DNA from: Trissonchulus latispiculum
Taxonomy: Eukaryota > Nematoda > Enoplea > Enoplida > Ironidae
Length of the DNA stretch: 64,000 bases
Assembly: GCA_030248195.1 (NCBI GenBank)
Contig: JASAND010020995.1
Coordinates: 1-64,000, forward strand
Reading direction: 5' to 3'
Shown here: positions 47,001 to 57,972 of the stretch, piece after piece
Numbering within the stretch: position 1 is the first letter of the stretch
How the letters are laid out: each line of letters opens with the position of its first letter
Made by a program: the position numbers and the translations under genes
The notes under the pieces: model-generated
The model's database searches: none
What the model saw: the letters and a program-made list of their open reading frames with translations, nothing else
What the model was told of the DNA's origin: nothing

Positions 47001-50000
47001 AATGACAGAAGGACAAGAAATAAAAATGCTCCTCTGGAGCATAAAAAAGTAATATGGGTGATGGTGAGGTTGTAAAATCAAAAGAGGACTAGTCTTTAAA
47101 ATGCTTAATATGGGGGCTAGGTTCAAAAATAGAAGAGGACTAGGTTGTGAGCGAATTAATATGGGCACAGCTTCGCCGAACAACCCATATTCGCGGGATT
47201 TCACGCTTCGTCTTAACTTCTGTCGCATACAGAGCTATCAGTGTCAGTCAGTAATAAGAAATTTAAGAAGTTGAATACTCATTGAATATATTTAGTTGTT
47301 TGCATATATACACTGTTAGACTTGCTAGGAATATATACTTAAATTATCATTATGTGGTCGTGTTGAACTGCAGCAAGCAACGAGATGAGATCTAAGGATA
47401 TCATGCTAAAGCTATTGGTTCAAGCAGGAAGGAAATAGAAGATCAGAGTCCTAAAATTATTCTTGAGATATAAATGGATAAAATGCACTGGTTAGTATAA
47501 AGAGTTTCTCAAAGAAAAAGTTTGCTAAAATAAAAGTTCCGTTACCTCGAATACATATATACGTATATACGTAGCAGTAGAGATTGTTTATGCACTATAA
47601 ACTAAATGTAGCTTGGATGGATATGCATAATGATTTACGTTTATAAACCGCGAATATGGGTTGTTCGGCGAAGCTGTGCCCATATTAATTCGCTCACAAC
47701 CTAGTCCTCTTCTATTTTTGAACCTAGCCCCCATATTAAGCATTTTAAAGACTAGTCCTCTTTTGATTTTACAACCTCACCATCACCCATATTACTTTTT
47801 TATGCTCCAGAGGAGCATTTTTATTTCTTGTGATGAGCATACTGCTGAGGTCGGTGGATGTGACCCCTGACCCACAGCGCCCACCCACAGTGGGTTCGGT
47901 GTGGGTCAAAAATGAAAGTCTTCAAAAGTGGTCAAGTTTGGTGTCAAATGAAAGCCCTTGGCGAGGCGATCAACTTTTGTCATTATGCCACCCACAAAAA
48001 GTGGCCCCACCGAGCTGTGGGTGGGTGCCTCACCCACAGTGGGTCCGGTGTGGGTCAAAAATGAAAGTCTTCAAAAGTGGTCAAGTTTGGTGTCAAATGA
48101 AAGCCCTTGGCGAGGCGATCAACTTTTGTCATTATGCCACCACAAAAAGTGGCCCCACCGACCTGGGTCCGGTGTGGGTCAAAAATAAAAGTCTTCAAAA
48201 GTGGTCAAGTTTGGTATCAAATGAAAGCCCTTGGCGAGGCGATCAACTTTTGTCCTTATGCCACCCACAAAAGTGGCCCCACCGGCCTGTGGGTGGGTGC
48301 CCCACCCACAGTGGGTCCGGTGTGGGTCAAAAATGAAAGTCTTCAAAAGTGGTCAAGTTTGGTGTCAAATGAAAGCCCTTGGCGAGGCGATCAACTTTTG
48401 TCATTACACCACCTCCAACAAGTGGCCCCACCGACCTGTGGGTGGGTGCTCCTCCCACAGTGGGTTCGGTGTGGGTCAAAAATGAAAGTCTTCAAAAGTG
48501 GTCAAGTTTGGTGTCAAATGAAAGCCCTTGGCGAGGCGATCAACTTTTGTCATTATGCCACCCACAAAAAGTGGCCCCACCGAGCTGTGGGTGGGTGCCT
48601 CACCCACAGTGGGTCCGGTGTGGGTCAAAAATGAAAGTCTTCAAAAGTGGTCAAGTTTGGTGTCAAATGAAAGCCCTTGGCGAGGCGATCAACTTTTGTC
48701 ATTATGCCACCCACAAAAAGTGGCCCCATCGACCTGTGGGTGGGTGCCCCACCCACAGTGGGTCAGGTGTGGGTCAAAAATGAAAGTCTTCAAAAGTGGT
48801 CAAGTTTGGTGTCAAATGAAAGCCCTTGGCGAGGCGATCAACTTTTGTCATTATACCACCTCCAAAAAGTGGCCCACCGACCTGTGGGTGGGTGCTCCTC
48901 CCACAGTGGGTCCGGTGTGGGTCAAAAATGAAAGTCTTCAAAAGTGGTCATATTTGGTATGTAATGAAAGGAACTAGGCGAGGCGATCAACTTTTGTTAT
49001 TATGCCACCCACAAAAAGTGGCCCCACCGGTCTGTGGGTGGGTGCCCCACCCACAGTGGGTCCGGTGTGGGTCAAAAATGAAAGTCTTCAAAAGTGGTCA
49101 AGTTTGGTGTCAAATGAAAGCCCTTGGCGAGGCGATCAACTTTTGTCATTACACCACCTCCAAAAAGTGGCCCCACCGACCTGTGGGTGGGTGCTCCTCC
49201 CACAGTGGGTCCGGTGTGGGTCAAAAATGAAAGTCTTCAAAAGTGGTCATGTTTGGTATCTAATGAAAGCAACTAGGCGAGGCGATCAACTTTTGTCATT
49301 ATACCACCCACAGAAAATGGCCCCATCGACCTGTGGGTGGGTGCCCCACCCACAGTGGGTCAGGTGTGGGTCAAAAATGAAAGTCTTCAAAAGTGGTCAA
49401 GTTTGGTATCAAATGAAAGCCCTTGGCGAGGCGATCAACTTTTGTAATTATACCACCTCCAAAAAGTGGCCCCACCGACCTGTGGGTGGGTGCTCCTCCC
49501 ACAGTGGGTCCGGTGTGGGTCAAAAATGAAAGTCTTCAAAAGTGGTCATGTTTGGTATGTAATGAAAGGAACTAGGCGAGGCGATCAACTTTTGTTATTA
49601 TGCCACCCACAAAAAGTGGCCCCACCGGCCTGTGGGTGGGTGCCCCACCCACAGTAGGTCCGGTGTGGGTCAAAAATGAAAGTCTTCAAAAGTGGTCAAG
49701 TTTGGTGTCAAATGAAAGCCCTTGGCAAGGCGATCAACTTTTGTCATTACACCACCTCCAAAAAGTGGCCCCACCGACCTGTGGGTGGGTGCTCCTCCCA
49801 CAGTGGGTCCGGTGTGGGTCAAAAATGAAAGTCTTCAAAAGTGGTCATGTTTGGTATGTAATGAAAGGAACTAGGCGAGGCGATCAACTTTTGTCATTAT
49901 GCCACCCACAAAAAGTGGCCCCACCGGCCTGTGGGTGGGTGCCCCACCCACAGTGGGTCCGGTGTGGGTCAAAAATGAAAGTCTTTAAAAGCGGTCATGT

Positions 50001-53000
50001 TTGGTATCTAATGAAAGCCCTTGGTGAGGCGATCAACTTTTTTCATTATACCACCCACAGAAAATGGCCCCAGCGGCCTGTAGTTGGGTGGCCGGCGTGG
50101 GTCAAAAATTAAAGTCTTCAAAAGTGGTCATGTTTGGTATCAAATGAAAGCCCATTTGCTCACATTTGCCCTGCCTATTGCATTGTTCAAGCTCCTTATC
50201 TGCGTTAACTCACTGCTGGAAAGGGAACCTTTAAAATGACAGAAGGACAAGTAATAAAAATGCTCCTCCGGAGCATGAAAAAGTAATATGGGTAGTGGTG
50301 AGGTTGTAAAATCAAGAGAGGACTAGTCTTAAAAATGCTTAATATGGGGCTAGGTTCAAAAAAAGAAGAGGACTAGGTTGTGGGCGAATTAATTTGGGCA
50401 CAGCTTCGCCGAGCAACCCATATTCGCGGGCTTTCACGCTTCGCCATGGCGATTGTCATATACAAAGCAATTAACGTCAGTCAATAATTACAATTCCAGC
50501 AGTTATGTATACGTAAACTATATATATAGTATATAATTTGGTTGTGCTGGACTACGGCAAGCAACGAGAAAAACCAAGGCTATAATTGTAACGCTAACGG
50601 TTGAATAGAAATAGAAGATTGTCGGAGAGAGTCCTGATCCTGAAGTTATTGTTGAAATATATATATATATATTCAGTATTCACCTGTATTCACCTGTCCC
50701 CGCGGATGCGGGGTGCCCTTGCTAAGGTGACTTTACTTCGCCAGAGATTTCTATCTTCCGCGTGGGTCAGCATTTCGAACAAGGGGTTTGCTTTCCAGCG
50801 TTTCCAAGGGATTTCTCTGAAGGCTGGCTCCATCTCCTTAACAACAGTGCGGGACCAAGTTTCAAATGCCCTTCCTCTAGGTCGTTTCCAGTTCGCAGGA
50901 ATCGAGGACATTAGGGACACCTTTGCAAGGCGAGCGGGTGCCATTCGCAGCACATGGCCCAGCCATTGCAGCCGCCTTCCTTGTACCTTCCCGACGACTT
51001 CCTCATTGCGATGACAGGCGAGGTGAATGGTCGTGGTTCGGATGCGATTGCGCTTACTGATGCTCATTAAGCGGCGCAGACACATATTCTCGAATGTTCT
51101 TAATGCAGCTGCATCTGTGTGTCTTGTAATCCAAGCCTCCCAACCGTAAAGTAAGGTAGGCATAATCGCTGCATCAAATACAGCAAGCTTAGTCTCCAAA
51201 CTAACTGATGGTTTTGCCCAAAGTTAAATGATGCAAAAGCACGCGACGCCTTCGAAATTCTATTCCCGATTTCAGAACCTATGTCACCGGAAGCAGTGAC
51301 AACAGATCCGAGATAAGAGAATTCATTAACCACTTCCAGGGCTGAACCATACAGAGATATAACAGGCGGGTTAAGGCAGCAACAAGACATTACCTTCGTT
51401 TTGGCGGTATTAATGACCAGACCAACCTTTGCAGAGGCAGATGCGATTCGCGAAATGGAACTTTGTTAAAAATAATAATCACTAATTTAAAGCTAACTTC
51501 AAACCCAAAACCAACCAAACGCAAAATCAAATTAAATTAATTTTTGTGACTAAAACTGAAACTGAAATTAAAATCGGTACTGAAACAACACTAAATGTGA
51601 TGGATACAGCTAAACAAAACACAAACTCAATGACTATCAAGCAGCCTGCGGGAGTTATACAATAGTTTTTGATGTATCTGTATCTGTGCTCAGGACAACG
51701 AGGCGTGTCGATTCCTACTAAAATTTTTCACCTTTGAAAATTTTAGTTGGCGAGCTTTTCGTTTATCGTTACGTGTTAAGGCACTGGTTTGGGTATAATT
51801 GCAGCAAAAGTTTAGCTGTAATTGACTAGATTCATAGAGTTCACATCATTGTGGCCCCGGTACCGGCGCCGGGGCCTGGAAATTGAGGGTCTAATTCGAA
51901 AAATATTCTTGAAAATTGAAATTTTTCAATAATTTCTGATATACAAACGTTACCATCATTGTTTTCATTCACAAATCGTTGGGAAAACAAACGATTTGCA
52001 CCACTTCTAGGCTTTCGAAATTTCAAAATTTTGGTCAAAAATGTCAAAAATTTACAAAACTTGCTAATTTTTGGCCCCAGTCGAGACCGGGGCCGGGGCC
52101 TGACTACCGGTGCCGGGGCCAGGCCAGGCCTCGGTGCATCAATAATATATATAACTTTAAAGCTAGAATGCGCTCATTACATCTAGGCAGAGTACAGTTG
52201 TCTCAAATCTACTGATCTACTTGGATATGCGATGACACAAACAATTTTTGGACATGGACTTCTCACCGTGTGAAGATAGAAAAGATAAATATTATACTTC
52301 AAAATAATCCGTGGAGACTATATTATGTAGGGGCGCGATAGCGCCCCTGCATAATATGGGTATAAAGGCGTCTGCGCGGCCCCCTGGAGACCGTGTTGGC
52401 CTGGTGCCAGCTAATTAGAGGTCCGGGAGTGGTAAAAAGGTTACCATCGTAAACAACTCGAGTAGTACTACAAGTACCACCATACTTTTGGTTCGAATTC
52501 GAAACTTCGAATTTTTGCACTAGGCGATAGTTACCGTGCGTTTGTTTTTTTCTCGGTGAATAACGCTTATTGGAAATGCATTTTACGGCTAAGTGTTGGA
52601 ACGATGTGGGCATTTTGGCACCATACTACTATTATAGTCTACCAACAGGATGCCCCCATGCTACCTTTTTTGGTCATTTTGGCACCTGGCCAATTTTGGC
52701 TCTGTGCCAAGGTCCCAAAGTCGGACTTTCGCTATTTTTCGCAAATTTTGGTCACACTTTTCTAGAACTGGGTAGAAGCTGGAGAGGTCTAGTATCTTTT
52801 GTTGAAAATTACCAGTAGGGGTGCATAAAGTAACGAGGGGGATTTTTTAATTTTGCTCCCTAGCTTTCAGGAGATGGGCCCAATCTTTGCATTTTTTGGC
52901 CTGTTTTGGCGAAAAGTTTCTAAGTCCCACTTTTACTAGAAATGGCCTAAAAGTCACTAAAAATGGCGTTTTTCGGCCTTGGGGTGGTACGCATATATAG

Positions 53001-56000
53001 TAAATCGGGGTCGCTGAAAACGATGAGCATACTGCTGAGGTCGGTGGATGTGACCCCTGACCCACAGCGCCCACCCACAGAGGGTCCGGTTTTCTGTCAA
53101 AAATGAAAGTCTTCAAAAGTGGTCAAGTTTGGTATCAAATGAAAGCCCTTGGCGAGGCGATCAACTTTTGTCAGTATGCCACCCACAAAAAGTGGCTCCA
53201 CCGACCTGTGGGTGGGTGCCCCACCCACAGTGGGTCCGGTGTGGGTCAAAAATGAAAGTCTTCAAAAGTGGTCAAGTTTGGTGTCAAATGAAAGCCCTTG
53301 GCGAGGCGATCAACTTTTGTCATTATGCCACCACAAAAAGTGGCCCCACCGACCTGGGTCCGGTGTGGGTCAAAAATAAAAGTCTTCAAAAGTGGTCAAG
53401 TTTGGTATCAAATGAAAGCCCATGGCGAGGCGATCAACTTTTGTCATTATGCCACCCACAAAAAGTGGCCCCACCGAGCTGTGGGTGGGTGCCCCACCCA
53501 CAGTGGGTCCTGTGTGGGTCAAAAATGAAAGTCTTCAAAAGTGGTCAAGTTTGGTGTCAAATGAAAGCCCTTGGCGAGGCGATCAACTTTTGTCATTATG
53601 CCACCCACAAAAGTGGCCCCACCGGCCTGTGGGTGGGTGCCCCACCCACAGTGGGTCCGGTGTGGGTCAAAAATGAAAGTCTTCAAAAGTGGTCAAGTTT
53701 GGTGTCAAATGAAAGCCCTTGGCGAGGCGATCAACTTTTGTCATTACACCACCTCCAAAAAGTGGCCCCACCGACCTGTGGGTGGGTGCTCCTCCCACAG
53801 TGGGTTCGGTGTGGGCCAAAAATGAACGTCTTCAAAAGTGGTCAAGTTTGGTGTCAAATGAAAGCCCTTGGCGAGGCGATCAACTTTTGTCATTATGCCA
53901 CCCACAAAAAGTGGCCCCACCGAGCTGTGGGTCCGGTGTGGGTCAAAAATGAAAGTCTTCAAAAGTGGTCAAGTTTGGTGTCAAATGAAAGCCCTTGGCG
54001 AGGCGATCAACTTTTGTCATTATGCCACCCACAGAAAGTGGCCCCATCGACCTGTGGGTGGGTGCCCCACCCACAGTGGGTCAGGTGTGGGTCAAAAATG
54101 AAAGTCTTCAAAAGTGGTCAAGTTTGGTATCAAATGAAAGCCCTTGGCGAGGCGATCAACTTTTGTCATTATGCCACCCACAAAAAGTGGCCCCACCGAG
54201 CTGTGGGTGGGTGCCCCACCCACAGTGGGTCCGGTGTGGGTCAAAAATGAAAGTCTTCAAAAGTGGTAAAGTTTGGTGTCAAATGAAAGCCCTTGGCGAG
54301 GCGATCAACTTTTGTCATTATACCACCTCCAAAAAGTGGCCCACCGACCTGTGGGTGGGTGCTCCTCCCACAGTGGGTCCGGTGTGGGTCAAAAATGAAA
54401 GTCTTCAAAAGTGGTCATGTTTGGTATGTAATGAAAGGAACTAGGCGAGGCGATCAACTTTTGTTATTATGCCACCCACAAAAAGTGGCCCCACCGGCCT
54501 GTGGGTGGGTGCCCCACCCACAGTGGGTCCGGTGTGGGTCAAAAATGAAAGTCTTCAAAAGTGGTCAAGTTTGGTGTCAAATGAAAGCCCTTGGCGAGGC
54601 GATCAACTTTTGTCATTACACCACCTCCAAAAAGTGGCCCCACCGACCTGTGGGTGGGTGCTCCTCCCACAGTGGGTCCGGTGTGGGTCAAAAATGAAAG
54701 TCTTCAAAAGTGGTCATGTTTGGTATCTAATGAAAGGAACTAGGCGAGGCGATCAACTTTTGTCATTATGCCACCCACAAAAAGTGGCCCCACCGGCCTG
54801 TGGGTGGGTGCCCCACCCACAGTGGGTCCGGTGTGGGTCAAAAATGAAAGTCTTTAAAAGCGGTCATGTTTGGTATCTAATGAAAGCCCTTGGTGAGGCG
54901 ATCAACTTTTTTCATTATACCACCCACAGAAAATGGCCCCAGCGGCCTGTAGTTGGGTGGCCGGCGTGGGTCAAAAATTAAAGTCTTCAAAAGTGGTCAT
55001 GTTTGGTATCAAATGAAAGCCCATTTGCTCACATTTGCCCTGCCTATTGCATTGTTCAAGCTCCTTATCTGCGTTAACTCACTGCTGGAAAGGGAACCTT
55101 TAAAATGACAGAAGGACAAGTAATAAAAATGCTCCTCCGGAGCATGAAAAAGTAATATGGGTAGTGGTGAGGTTGTAAAATCAAGAGAGGACTAGTCTTA
55201 AAAATGCTTAATATGGGGCTAGGTTCAAAAAAAGAAGAGGACTAGGTTGTGGGCGAATTAATTTGGGCACAGCTTCGCCGAGCAACCCATATTCGCGGGC
55301 TTTCACGCTTCGCCATGGCGATTGTCATATACAAAGCAATTAACGTCAGTCAATAATTACAATTCCAGCAGTTATGTATACGTAAACTATATATATAGTA
55401 TATAATTTGGTTGTGCTTGACTACGGCAAGCAACGAGAAAAACCAAGGCTATAATTGTAACGCTAACGGTTGAATAGAAATAGAAGATTGTCGGAGAGAG
55501 TCCTGATCCTGAAGTTATTGTTGAAATATATATATATATTCAGTATTCACCTGTATTCACCTGTCCCCGCGGATGCGGGGTGCCCTTGCTAAGGTGACTT
55601 TACTTCGCCAGAGATTTCTATCTTCCGCGTGGGTCAGCATTTCGAACAAGGGGTTTGCTTTCCAGCGTTTCCAAGGGATTTCTCTGAAGGCTGGCTCCAT
55701 CTCCTTAACAACAGTGCGGGACCAAGTTTCAAATGCCCTTCCTCTAGGTCGTTTCCAGTTCGCAGGAATCGAGGACATTAGGGACACCTTTGCAAGGCGA
55801 GCGGGTGCCATTCGCAGCACATGGCCCAGCCATTGCAGCCGCCTTCCTTGTACCTTCCCGACGACTTCCTCATTGCGATGACAGGCGAGGTGAATGGTCG
55901 TGGTTCGGATGCGATTGCGCTTACTGATGCTCATTAAGCGGCGCAGACACATATTCTCGAATGTTCTTAATGCAGCTGCATCTGTGTGTCTTGTAATCCA

Positions 56001-57926
56001 AGCCTCCCAACCGTAAAGTAAGGTAGGCATAATCGCTGCATCAAATACAGCAAGCTTAGTCTCCAAACTAACTGATGGTTTTGCCCAAAGTTAAATGATG
56101 CAAAAGCACGCGACGCCTTCGAAATTCTATTCCCGATTTCAGAACCTATGTCACCGGAAGCAGTGACAACAGATCCGAGATAAGAGAATTCATTAACCAC
56201 TTCCAGGGCTGAACCATACAGAGATATAACAGGCGGGTTAAGGCAGCAACAAGACATTACCTTCGTTTTGGCGGTATTAATGACCAGACCAACCTTTGCA
56301 GAGGCAGATGCGATTCGCGAAATGGTGTCCTGCATATGCTGAGCTGACTCAGCGAATTCAACAATGTCGTCTGCGTAGTCAAGGTCAGCGATCCGGGAGT
56401 GTTCACCCGTCTCCACTCCGTCTGTTGGTAATAGAGCGGATGACATAACCCAATCTACCATGTAATTAAAAAGTGATGGCGACAATACAGAGCCTTGACG
56501 CACCCCGGTTTTGACACTAAACGGGTTGGATAACTGATTGCTGGCTCGCATCCTACACTTAGTGTCGGAGTAGAGTGTCTCTATGAGCCTGACTAGTTTA
56601 GCCGGCACGCCTTCAGAGGTCATGATAGAGAGGAGGGATGATCGATCGATGGAGTCAAATTCAGCTTTAAAATCAACGAAGACCGCAACAGTTGGCTTTC
56701 GGAATTCGTGCCGCCGCTGCAGAATTTGACGCAGTGTAAAGATCTGATCAACACAACCTCTGCCTGGACGAAAACCAGCCTGATTCTCTCTAGTTAGTTC
56801 GTTTGACCTTCTTCGAAATCGATTAAGCACCACAGCTTCGAACAGCTTCAGTGCAATGCAGAGCAAGGAGGAGAATAGATACCTCTATAATTGCTGCAGT
56901 TGCTGCGATCTCCTTTTTTGTGAATGGGAGCAATAACAGCTGTTTTCCAACATTCGGGTATGGTCTCATAATGCCAGATTAGGCTGAAAAGTTCCAGCAG
57001 ACAATCAATCATTACATCGCCTCCTGCTAGAAAGGCTTCCGGTGGAATTCCATCTATTCCAGCAGCTTTGTTGTACTTCAAAGACTTCACAACTGCAATG
57101 ATTTCTTCTCGGCTGGGAGGCAAGGAGTGGTCTCTTCCATCGTACTCTCCTTTATATGGCAAATCTTCGACTTCGAGAGGATTCTGTGGAGGGCCAGCAT
57201 TTAACAAGTTGTTGAAGTACTCTCTCCATCGGTTGACTTGTTCTTCGGGGTTGGGAATTAACTCCCCATTAGCGCTTCGAATGGGACAGTCTAGTCGATA
57301 TTTTGATTTCGATAACCGTCTAATTTTGTCGAAAAGCTTGCCATAGTCGTGAACACCAACACAGCGATTCAACTCAGCTGCCGCTTGCTCCCACTGCTCA
57401 TCCAGGTCGTTTTGAAGGCTGCAGTCCAGACGTTTCTTTAGAATGGGTCGGTTCTCCTTGGCTGCAGACGTTAAGCTCTTTGCTATAGTTATGGACGCGT
57501 CGGTTATCCACCGAACGCGCTTGCGTGGCCTTCGAGGTAGAGATCGAAGTTCGGAAGTGACAGCGCTGGCAAACTTATCCCAGGCAACTTGCACATCTTG
57601 TCGCTGGCCGGTAACGTCAGTATCTCCCAATGCACTGAATCGGTTGCGAAGATTGATTTGAAAGCGATCACAGACTTCAGGGAGTTTAAGTGAGGCCGAG
57701 TTCGGCGGCATTTCTCTAGAAACGTTTCTGTGTGCTCTAAGCTTAAGTCTTACTCTGAAAACGACCATTGCATGATCGGAGGGAAGAACATTCCCCCAAT
57801 ACGATCGACAGTCGTTCACAGCACTTTGCCATCTGTGACTGATCAGCACATGATCCAGTTGATGGAAGTTGCAGTGGCCGGGACTAGCCCACGTCGTTAA
57901 GTGGCGTTGGCGGTGCTTATAACCAG

Positions 57927-57972
<46 letters not shown>

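Larger units (their letters stand above)
43602..51458. repeat. tandem duplication unit A in AS3MT intron 3
   Basis: 43602-45230 matches 51459-53034 nearly base for base, and 47831-51458 matches about 53021-56325. Unit A ends abruptly inside the LINE (after GATGCGATTCGCGAAATGG) and joins directly to the start of unit B. Unit A carries an extra 2.6 kb (45230-47830) with the 145-bp satellite and the 817-bp TIR element. Confidence 0.85.

Noticed and set aside
46971..47870. Matching 69- and 85-codon ORFs on opposite strands
   Set aside because: They are the two TIRs of the 817-bp element read inward, not a protein family.
53129..54250. 373-codon plus-strand ORF
   Set aside because: It consists entirely of satellite 2 monomers read in cycling frames; similar ORFs start at nearly every monomer.
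43602..56325. CRISPR-like repeat array
   Set aside because: Repeats are contiguous 145-149-bp satellite monomers without unique spacers, in animal DNA.
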